5,225 bases of DNA from positions 1 through 5,225 of the forward strand of contig VGRU01000242.1 of NCBI GenBank assembly GCA_016875255.1, given 5' to 3'. The translations under genes and the position numbers were made by a program. The stretch is from Deltaproteobacteria bacterium (GTDB taxonomy: Bacteria > Desulfobacterota > BSN033 > UBA1163). The notes under the pieces are model-generated. The model did no database searches. It saw nothing but the letters and a program-made list of their open reading frames with translations, and was not told the origin of the DNA. Below are positions 1-4,946 of the stretch, in pieces; positions within the stretch are counted from its first letter, which is position 1, and each line of letters begins with the position of its first letter.

Positions 1-302
1 TCCGTGAAAAATTTGCCAAATACTGGGCCTGGTATGAGGCCTCGAGGACCTTCCTCTACAGATGCGCCTGGATGATTCAGAGCAACATCCCCTGCACCAA
101 TGAATGCATGCTGGCAAAATATCATTCGACCGAGATGTGCATGTATGCCGTTGAGGAGGCGATGAGGATTTACGGCGGAAACGCCTTCTGCAGTGAATAT
201 CCTGTCCAGCGGTTCTGGCGGGACGCCAAATTCCTGCTCTACGGCGGCGGCACCCACGAAGTCCTCTGTGACTATCTGGGAAGAGTATATTGTAAAGATT
301 AA
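1..302 (+). CDS. Acyl-CoA dehydrogenase, C-terminal fragment (5' end outside window)
   Basis: The open frame enters from the left edge (first whole codon at 3) and ends with TAA at 300-302, giving about 99 C-terminal residues. They match the last helical domain of acyl-CoA dehydrogenases, which oxidise an acyl-CoA to the 2-enoyl-CoA and pass electrons to ETF. Visible are the helix with EASRTFLYRCAW, the flavin-contact segment RIYGGNAF and the SEYPVQRFWRDAK segment, followed by YGGGTHEVL. Two things are odd. The Glu of the usual (I/W)-E-G-T motif, the catalytic base in medium-chain enzymes, is Gly here (codon 246-248). The fragment also has seven cysteines. Isovaleryl- and long-chain acyl-CoA dehydrogenases also lack Glu at this place and carry the base on an earlier helix, which would lie off the left edge. 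Substrate cannot be told. etfB starts 152 bp downstream, so ETF is the likely electron acceptor. The family call is secure. Confidence 0.9.
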   Translation, partial: REKFAKYWAWYEASRTFLYRCAWMIQSNIPCTNECMLAKYHSTEMCMYAVEEAMRIYGGNAFCSEYPVQRFWRDAKFLLYGGGTHEVLCDYLGRVYCKD

Positions 303-454
303 ATCCAAATTTCAAATTACAAATGTCAAATGAATGTCAAAGTTCAAAATTTAAAATATTTTTTTGACATTTGAGCTTTAGAATTGATTTGATATTGATT
401 CACCTTTGGTTCATCACTTCGTGCGAACTTTGGCATTTGACATTGAGAGGAACT
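303..454. repeat. AT-rich gap with 7-bp-phased repeats and inverted copies before etfB
   Basis: No gene is seen in this 152-bp gap. From 306 the + strand carries units of the form CAAAtnn at 306, 313, 320 and 327, then after a 4-base break at 338 and 345, all otherwise in 7-bp steps. Reverse-complement units follow: the 11-base CAAATGTCAAA at 320-330 pairs perfectly with 363-373, and a second inverted copy at 425-444 (GAACTTTGG then CATTTGACATT) pairs with 322-332 and 338-345 around a small bulge. The RNA could fold in two competing ways. The function is unknown; the pattern resembles short tandem heptamer repeats of bacterial intergenic DNA. Confidence 0.6.
364..393 (+). promoter_or_regulatory. 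Possible sigma70-type promoter for etfB
   Basis: A perfect TTGACA lies at 364-369 and a weak TTTGAT (4 of 6 consensus bases) at 388-393, with an 18-bp spacer. Transcription would start near 400, about 55 bp before the etfB ATG. The TTGACA is also part of the inverted repeat in this gap, so it may be a coincidence of repeat sequence. Low confidence. Confidence 0.25.
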
Positions 455-1228
455 ATGGAGATTTATGTCTTCGTCAAACAGGTTCCTGATCCTGAGGCGA
501 TCGTCAAGGTCAAATCGGATTCGGAACTGGAGATTGAAAATAAATATTTCACCAGCTTCTTCGATGAGATCGCTATCGAGGCCGGTCTGAAACTGAAAGA
601 GAAGACCGGCGGCAAAGTGACGGTTCTCACCGTTGATAACCGGAGAGTGGACGCCCTGAGAAGGGGCATCTCTATGGGAGCAGACGACGCCGTTCAGATC
701 GCTGATCCGGCTCTGGAAGGCGCCGACCAGTTTGCCCTTGCCAGAACCCTTTCAACCTATCTCAAAGATAAACCCTTTGATCTCATTCTGACAGGAAGGC
801 AGGCCATGGATGATGATGCAGGCATAGTCGGGCCTGCGGTTGCAGAATGCCTTGGTATCCCTCATATCCATTCCATCATTGGGCTCGAGGTGGATGATCA
901 AAAGAAGGAGGCAAAAGTCCTGAGAGAGGTTGAAAATGGGAAAGAAAGCCTGACCTGTCCCCTCCCTGCCCTCTTCACCTGCCAGAAGGGGCTCAACGCT
1001 CCGAGAATTCCTCTGGTGATGAATGTGATGAAGGCGATGAAGGCCCAGATTAAGAAGGTGGACTTGGCCTCACTTGGATTAAGCCCATCCGATGTGAGTC
1101 CTTATATCAAAATAGAAAAATATGTTCCGCCACCGAAAAGGCCTCCGGTGAAAATGATTAAAGAGGACTTCCCCGAGAATGTGAAAACACTGGTCAAACT
1201 GCTCAGGGAAGAAGCGAAAGCCATTTGA
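455..1228 (+). CDS. etfB: Electron transfer flavoprotein subunit beta
   Basis: This encodes 257 residues, the usual EtfB length. EtfB pairs with EtfA to form the soluble FAD heterodimer that accepts electrons from acyl-CoA dehydrogenases. The start is ATG 455, preceded by GAGAGG at 445-450; the frame is open further upstream, but that stretch translates into non-homologous residues from the repeat region. Family landmarks are VKQVPDPEA (7-15), FFDEIAIEAGLKLKEK (35-50), the nucleotide-binding loop GRQAMDDDAGIVGP (114-127), a near match to the ETF-beta signature around REVENGKESL to PALFTC (157-176), and the partner-recognition loop GLNAPR (179-184) followed by NVMKAMK. The loop mixes features of AMP-binding ETFs (DDD) and of bifurcating ETFs (VGP), so whether this ETF bifurcates electrons cannot be decided. 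FixA is the main alternative, but dehydrogenases on both sides favour a beta-oxidation ETF. etfA follows after 115 bp. Confidence 0.95.
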   Translation: MEIYVFVKQVPDPEAIVKVKSDSELEIENKYFTSFFDEIAIEAGLKLKEKTGGKVTVLTVDNRRVDALRRGISMGADDAVQIADPALEGADQFALARTLSTYLKDKPFDLILTGRQAMDDDAGIVGPAVAECLGIPHIHSIIGLEVDDQKKEAKVLREVENGKESLTCPLPALFTCQKGLNAPRIPLVMNVMKAMKAQIKKVDLASLGLSPSDVSPYIKIEKYVPPPKRPPVKMIKEDFPENVKTLVKLLREEAKAI

Positions 1229-1232
1229 ATTT

Positions 1233-1320
1233 CGGAATGCGGATTTCGGATTTCGGATTGAAATTCTAAAATGTTAACTCTTTATATTTTTTAATTCCGC
1301 AATCCGCATTCCGCAATCCA
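1233..1320. repeat. Inverted arrays of heptamers between etfB and etfA
   Basis: Four consecutive 7-bp units of the form CGGAwTk run from 1233 to 1260. After a 32-bp AT-rich centre, four inverted units of the form mAwTCCG run from 1293 to 1320. In the best register 1233-1245 (CGGAATGCGGATT) pairs perfectly with 1301-1313 over 13 bp, and one further unit pairs with a mismatch. The transcript between the two ETF genes should form a long hairpin. There is no T-run after it, and etfA must still be expressed, so it is probably not a terminator. It could stabilise mRNA or simply be a dispersed repeat. Confidence 0.7.
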
Positions 1321-1343
1321 AAATTTATAAGGGGGTAAGTATC

Positions 1344-2333
1344 ATGGCAAACGAGATCTGGGTTTTAGCAGAGCATCGGGAGGGAAAGGTGAAAAAAATC
1401 GCCTTCGAACTTCTCTCTGCGGGAATCGAATTTTCAAAAAAGACAGGCCAGGAGGTTGCCGCCCTACTTCTTGGAAGCGGCCTTGAGGAAGCGGCAAAAA
1501 GTCTAACCCCTTTTGCTGATAAAATCTATGTGATGGACGACCCTTCTTTCACGCCCTATACTTCCGATGCCTATTTAATGAGCATCGCCTCTCTGGTGAA
1601 GGAACATCAACCTACCCTCCTATTAGGCGGAGCCACCTCAACCGGAAAAGACCTCTTCCCGAGATTGGCCATGCATCTTCAAACAGGCTATGCACCTGAC
1701 TGTACGGGGCTGTCGATGGGAGAGGATGGAAAATTCACGGCCAGGCGGCCCCTCTTCGGTGGAAAGGTCTTTGCGGAAATGGTTTTTTCCGAAGCCAGGC
1801 CCCGGATGGCAACGGTGAGAAACAATGCCTTTCTCGTCAATGAAAGCCCGGGTAAATCGGCAAAAATTGTTCCAGTCTCCTCTCAGATCGATCCCTCCTT
1901 ATTGAAGAAGAAGGTGACCGGCTTCGAGAAGGCAGCCGGAGCAAAGCTCGATATCACGGAAGCGGATATTGTCGTGGCCGCAGGCAGGGGGATCAAGGCC
2001 CCTGAAAATTTTAAAATGATCGAAGACCTCGCAGAAGTCTTAAATGGGTCGGTTGGGACAACACGAGCCACCGTGGATGAAGGCTGGAGGGATCTGAAAG
2101 ACCAGATCGGAAAGAGCGGAAAGAACATCTCCGCCAAACTCTATATGGCCTTTGGCATCTCTGGTGCCATTCACCATATCCTAGGCATTGGCACCTGTAA
2201 AACGGTCGTCGCCGTGGATACTGACCCGAATGCCCTCATCTTCAACTATGCGGATTACGGCATCGCCGGAGACCTCTTCCAAATCGTCCCCGCGCTGACC
2301 GAGGAACTGAAAAAAGTTTTTTCCACCGAATAG
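1344..2333 (+). CDS. etfA: Electron transfer flavoprotein subunit alpha
   Basis: This encodes 329 residues, normal for EtfA. It supplies most of the FAD site of the EtfAB dimer, which carries electrons from acyl-CoA dehydrogenases to the respiratory or other redox chain. The start is ATG 1344, with AAGGGGG at 1329-1335. The N-terminal alpha/beta domain covers about residues 1-190, with GATSTGKDLFPRLA (96-109) and RRPLFGGK (134-141). The C-terminal FAD domain begins at VAAGRGIKAPENF (211-223), then GTTRATVDEGW (238-248; Arg241 matches the flavin-contact Arg), QIGKSGK (254-260), the ETF-alpha signature LYMAFGISGAIHH (266-278; His278 matches the conserved flavin His), VDTDP (291-295) and ADYGIAGDLFQIVP (303-316). 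In QIGKSGK, Ser258 stands where many ETFs have Thr, a residue known to tune the flavin potential. There are no truncations. Gene order etfB-etfA is the common one. Confidence 0.96.
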   Translation: MANEIWVLAEHREGKVKKIAFELLSAGIEFSKKTGQEVAALLLGSGLEEAAKSLTPFADKIYVMDDPSFTPYTSDAYLMSIASLVKEHQPTLLLGGATSTGKDLFPRLAMHLQTGYAPDCTGLSMGEDGKFTARRPLFGGKVFAEMVFSEARPRMATVRNNAFLVNESPGKSAKIVPVSSQIDPSLLKKKVTGFEKAAGAKLDITEADIVVAAGRGIKAPENFKMIEDLAEVLNGSVGTTRATVDEGWRDLKDQIGKSGKNISAKLYMAFGISGAIHHILGIGTCKTVVAVDTDPNALIFNYADYGIAGDLFQIVPALTEELKKVFSTE

Positions 2334-2345
2334 GCTTGTAGATTC

Positions 2346-2389
2346 AAGCCCCCATTTCTATCCAGTCACATCTGCATATGGGCTTTTTT
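2346..2389 (+). terminator. Possible rho-independent terminator after etfA
   Basis: AAGCCCCCAT at 2346-2355 can pair imperfectly (two extra C) with ATGGGCTT ending in a run of six T at 2384-2389. The loop is long, about 22 bases, which weakens the call. Its position 12 bp after the etfA stop suits a terminator and would separate etfBA from the downstream dehydrogenase. Confidence 0.4.
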
Positions 2390-2465
2390 AACTGTGTGGT
2401 CGTGGCAGGCGAAATCTCTTTTTTACATTCTTTCCTCGCCGCGCAAGCGCTGGCATAGTGGGTAA

Positions 2466-2500
2466 ACCCCGTTAGAAAGCTTTCAACTTTCTAACGGGGT
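2466..2500. repeat. Perfect 14-bp palindromic hairpin
   Basis: ACCCCGTTAGAAAG (2466-2479) is the exact reverse complement of 2487-2500, with a 7-base loop CTTTCAA. No T-run follows on either strand beyond three bases, so it is a poor terminator. The strength and symmetry suggest a dispersed palindromic repeat or a protein-binding site. It has no sequence similarity to the 28-bp palindromes of the neighbouring elements. Confidence 0.75.
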
Positions 2501-2533
2501 AAAAACATCAATTCAAAATGCAAAATATAAAAT

Positions 2534-2561
2534 TAGCAATTAGCAATTTTTAAATTGCTAA
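2534..2561. repeat. AT-rich heptamer duplication and palindrome
   Basis: TAGCAAT occurs twice in tandem (2534-2540 and 2541-2547). TTAGCAATTT (2540-2549) pairs perfectly with 2552-2561 across a two-base centre, forming a 10-bp palindrome. It abuts the left end of the MITE-like element and continues the heptamer style of the other gaps. Confidence 0.5.
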
Positions 2562-2600
2562 CTTTGATGGTCTCGTAAAAAGTCAAAAAATCCCAATGAT

Positions 2601-2628
2601 CGTCATTCCGGCGAAAGCCGGAATCCAG
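2601..2628 (+). repeat. 28-bp palindromic repeat, copy 1 (inside MITE)
   Basis: The unit starts CGTC, then an 8-bp perfect stem (ATTCCGGC with GCCGGAAT) around a GAAA loop, then CCAG. It is identical over all 28 bases to the copy at 4619-4646. The repeat type is recognisable because, when translated, it gives the VIPAKAGIQ peptide often seen in spurious bacterial gene predictions. Confidence 0.9.
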
Positions 2629-2652
2629 TAATCTCAAACACTTATAAAAACA

Positions 2653-2680
2653 CTGGACACCGGTTTTCACCGGTGAGACG
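2653..2680 (-). repeat. 28-bp palindromic repeat, copy 2 (inside MITE, diverged, inverted)
   Basis: Read on the minus strand this copy matches copy 1 at 20 of 28 positions. The stem is now CACCGGT with ACCGGTG around the same four-base loop. Three stem base pairs differ from copy 1 at both partners, so pairing is kept; only the outermost stem pair is lost (one further single-position difference lies in that pair). Confidence 0.75.
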
Positions 2681-2753
2681 ACTTTTTACGATTCCACCAA
2701 CTTTGCACTGCTAATTTTTCAATGTTAATTGATCTTTGAGAAAGGAGGTTCTT

Positions 2754-4532
2754 ATGGAAGAATTTGTCAAAGGGGGGGCGTTTCTGATCGAATCGATTTC
2801 ACCTCAGCAGATTTTCACGCCGGAAGATTTCAATGAAGAGCAGCTCTTGATCGCTAAGGCAGTGACCGAATTTGTTGTGGGCGAAATTCAACCTGTCAGC
2901 GAAGACATCGAAGAGAAGAAAGAGGGACTTCTTGTGGGCCTGCTCAAGAAGGCAGGGGAGCTTGGGTTTCTCGCGGCGGACATCCCGGAGGAGTACGGGG
3001 GGCAGGATCTGGACAAGGTCAGCTCTCTCCTTCTCTGGGAGAAGATGGCCCAGGCAGGTGGTTCGTTCACGGCCTCCTTCGGCACCCATACCGGAATCGG
3101 TTCTCTCCCAATCATCTTCTTTGGCAACCCTGATCAGAAGAGGCGTTACCTTCCAGGGCTGGCCTCAGGACAGATCATCGGCGCTTATGCCCTGACCGAG
3201 TCTGAAGCAGGCTCCGATGCCCTTAATGCCAAGACCACGGCAACACTTAGCCCGGATGGGAACTATTACATCTTGAACGGTCAGAAGCAATTCATCACGA
3301 ATGCCGGAATTGCAGACCTCTTCACCACCTATGCCAAAGTGGATGGAAATAAATTCACCGCTTTCATCGTCGAGCGCAACTACGATGGGGTTTCCGTGGA
3401 TGAGGAAGAGAATAAGATGGGCGTGAAAGGCTCCTCGACACGAAGCGTCATCTTTTCCGATGTCAAGGTCCCGGTGGAAAATCTCCTCGGAGAGATTGGA
3501 AGAGGCCATATTGTGGCCCTCAATGTCCTCAACATGGGTCGTTTCGGTCTGGGCGCGGGCAATCTGGGAGGGGCAAAGAGGGCCATGCAGGAGGCGGTCA
3601 CCTATGCGAAAAAGAGGGTCCAGTTCGGCAAGCCGATCGCTGAATTTGGTCTGATCAAGCATAAGATCGCAGAGATGGCGATTCAATCTTTTATGATGGA
3701 GAGCATGGTTTACCGGACAGGAGGATTGACCGATCGGATTCTCGGGCCGATAGACCGCCATGCCGAGGATGTCGGAATGCAGATGGCGAACGGAATTGAG
3801 GAGTATAATATTGAAGACTCCATCAATAAGATCTTCTGCTCGGAGATGACCGGCAATATCGTGGATGAAGCCGTTCAGATCCACGGAGGATACGGATATA
3901 TTCATGATTATCCCGTGGAGCGGGGTTACAGAGATGCCCGGATCAACCGGATCTGGGAAGGGACAAATGAGATCAACCGCCTTCTCATCATGGATATGCT
4001 GACGAAACGGGCGATGAAGGGCCGCCTTCCTGTGCTGGCGGCCGCCCAGAAGGTGGCCGGTGAACTTCTCACACTTCGTCCCAAAGTGGAGAGCGATGAT
4101 GGGAAACTGACCTTACAGCAGGAGATGATCGAGATATCAAAAAAGATCACGCTCCTTGTAACCGGAGCCGCCGTTCAGAAGTATATGATGAAACTGGCGG
4201 AGGAGCAGGAGCTGCTGGGGTTGATCAGCGATATGGTGATTCAGGTCTTTGCCATGGAGAGCGGCCTTCTTCGGGCAATGAAAACCATGGGAAGACCCAT
4301 GGACGAGAGGGGGCAAATTCAGAGGGCCATGGTCAAGGTCTTTGTAAACGATGCCTTTGAGCGTTTGGAAGGTTTTGCCAAAAAGGCCCTCGCGGCTGTC
4401 GCCGAGGGCGATACGCTCAGAACACAACTCTCCGCCCTTAAAAAGCTGTCTCGTTTCACCCCGGTCAATACGATCGCTCTGAGACGGGAAATCGCAGACC
4501 ATGTGATTAAGGCTGGAAAGTATCCGTTTTAA
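2754..4532 (+). CDS. Acyl-CoA dehydrogenase, long (FadE/VLCAD-like) form
   Basis: A complete gene of 592 residues. It oxidises acyl-CoA thioesters to trans-2-enoyl-CoA with FAD and hands electrons to ETF. The start is ATG 2754, set by the strong AAAGGAGG at 2741-2748, five bases upstream; a TTG at 2736 is in frame but lies before that site. The N-terminal helical domain covers about 25-145, with DIPEEYGG (76-83). The first family signature is YALTESEAGSD (145-155), and the beta domain runs to about 245. The C-terminal helical domain has RVQFGKPIAEF (288-298), QIHGGYGY (375-382), YPVERGYRDAR (386-396) and WEGT (401-404), where Glu402 is the expected catalytic base. About 175 residues follow this core, as in VLCAD, ACAD9 and Bacillus FadE-type enzymes, which suggests long-chain substrates and perhaps membrane association; that is inference. 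Only one cysteine is present. No targeting signal is seen. Confidence 0.95.
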   Translation: MEEFVKGGAFLIESISPQQIFTPEDFNEEQLLIAKAVTEFVVGEIQPVSEDIEEKKEGLLVGLLKKAGELGFLAADIPEEYGGQDLDKVSSLLLWEKMAQAGGSFTASFGTHTGIGSLPIIFFGNPDQKRRYLPGLASGQIIGAYALTESEAGSDALNAKTTATLSPDGNYYILNGQKQFITNAGIADLFTTYAKVDGNKFTAFIVERNYDGVSVDEEENKMGVKGSSTRSVIFSDVKVPVENLLGEIGRGHIVALNVLNMGRFGLGAGNLGGAKRAMQEAVTYAKKRVQFGKPIAEFGLIKHKIAEMAIQSFMMESMVYRTGGLTDRILGPIDRHAEDVGMQMANGIEEYNIEDSINKIFCSEMTGNIVDEAVQIHGGYGYIHDYPVERGYRDARINRIWEGTNEINRLLIMDMLTKRAMKGRLPVLAAAQKVAGELLTLRPKVESDDGKLTLQQEMIEISKKITLLVTGAAVQKYMMKLAEEQELLGLISDMVIQVFAMESGLLRAMKTMGRPMDERGQIQRAMVKVFVNDAFERLEGFAKKALAAVAEGDTLRTQLSALKKLSRFTPVNTIALRREIADHVIKAGKYPF

Positions 4533-4618
4533 AGAGGAGAAATAACCAAGAATCGAAATTTTCCACTTCTCTCCATAAGGATATAAACGCCAACTTAAGG
4601 GTTGGGGAGTTTGTTATT
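4533..4618. other. Gap between acyl-CoA dehydrogenase and GIY-YIG cassette
   Basis: This 86-bp gap has no gene. AGAGGAGA at 4533-4540 looks like a ribosome-binding site directly after the dehydrogenase stop, but no ATG, GTG or TTG follows at a usable distance. A small hairpin (CCAAC pairing with GTTGG around 4590-4605) has no T-run. No convincing terminator or promoter is seen. Confidence 0.5.
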
Positions 4619-4646
4619 CGTCATTCCGGCGAAAGCCGGAATCCAG
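4619..4646 (+). repeat. 28-bp palindromic repeat, copy 3 (left arm of cassette)
   Basis: Identical to the copy at 2601-2628. The stem is 4623-4630 with 4635-4642 and the loop is GAAA at 4631-4634. The final CAG overlaps the AGAGGG that serves as the likely ribosome-binding site of the nuclease gene. Confidence 0.92.
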
Positions 4647-4655
4647 AGGGTATCG

Positions 4656-4946
4656 TTGGGTAAACAACCCGCAGTATACATTTTAGCAAGTAAAAGAAAT
4701 GGTACCCTCTACATCGGCGTAACTTCAGATCTCATCAAAAGGATTTGGGAACACAAAAACAATATGGTAGAAGGGTTTACCAAACGATACGGTATTCATC
4801 AGTTGGTTTGGTATGAACTGCATGAGAGTATGGAATCTGCTATTGAGCGGGAAAAACGGATGAAAGAATGGAAGCGAAGTTGGAAACTAGAATTGATCGA
4901 AAGTCTTAATCCGAATTGGCAGGATTTGTACCACACGATTGTTTGA
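4656..4946 (+). CDS. Small GIY-YIG domain endonuclease
   Basis: This encodes 96 residues from TTG 4656, chosen because AGAGGG lies at 4645-4650 and the GIY motif follows at once; the frame is open back to a TTG at 4602, but those extra residues are the translated palindromic repeat. No ATG is available near the domain start. The protein is one GIY-YIG nuclease domain: VYIL (7-10) for GIY, LYIGVTSDL (18-26) for YIG, Arg29, the metal-site Glu probably Glu66 in EREKRMK (64-70), and the conserved Asn probably Asn85 in NPNW (85-88). All expected catalytic residues are present, so it should be active. The single-domain family is common and related to YhbQ-like proteins; its role is mostly unknown. 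It is unlike its metabolic neighbours in function and base composition. It stops at 4946, touching the right inverted repeat. Cutting of its own flanking hairpins is possible but inferred. Confidence 0.85.
   Translation: MGKQPAVYILASKRNGTLYIGVTSDLIKRIWEHKNNMVEGFTKRYGIHQLVWYELHESMESAIEREKRMKEWKRSWKLELIESLNPNWQDLYHTIV

Larger units (their letters stand above)
2566..2698. mobile_element. 133-bp MITE-like element with nested inverted repeats, no gene
   Basis: The outer terminal inverted repeats are TCGTAAAAAGTC (2573-2584) and its exact complement at 2680-2691; pairing extends outward to 16 of 19 positions (2566-2584 with 2680-2698). Inside lies a second inverted pair, a 28-bp palindromic repeat at 2601-2628 and a diverged copy at 2653-2680, with a 24-bp AT-rich centre. 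AACTTT directly abuts both ends (2560-2565 and 2699-2704), fitting a 6-bp target duplication, or 7 bp (AACTTTG) if the edge is moved by one base. The flanks are heptamer-rich, so the direct repeat could pre-date insertion. No coding capacity is seen, so any movement would need enzymes supplied elsewhere. Confidence 0.65.
2334..2753. other. 420-bp gene-less gap, mostly repeats and hairpins
   Basis: No credible gene is seen in the stretch between etfA and the next dehydrogenase. From left to right it holds a terminator-like hairpin (2346-2389), a stretch with nothing recognisable (2390-2465), a perfect palindrome (2466-2500), a second AT-rich stretch with heptamer-like units and a palindrome (2510-2561), a MITE-like element (2566-2698) and the ribosome-binding region of the next gene. 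A weak promoter-like pair, TTTGCA at 2702-2707 and GTTAAT at 2724-2729 (16-bp spacer, 4 of 6 each), could drive that gene, but it is not convincing. Confidence 0.7.

Noticed and set aside
371..454. Upstream extension of etfB from a TTG at 371
   Set aside because: The extra 28 residues derive from the repeat-rich gap and do not resemble EtfB; ATG 455 has a ribosome-binding site and begins the standard EtfB sequence.
2601..2680. CRISPR array
   Set aside because: There are only two repeats, they are inverted rather than direct, and each is a palindrome; no cas gene is near.
3165..3905. Long antisense open frame (246 codons) inside the second dehydrogenase
   Set aside because: It lies wholly on the opposite strand of a gene with clear family motifs; its translation shows no recognisable domain and no ribosome-binding site.
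4137..4502. Antisense open frame at the end of the second dehydrogenase
   Set aside because: Shadow of the coding strand, with no family features.
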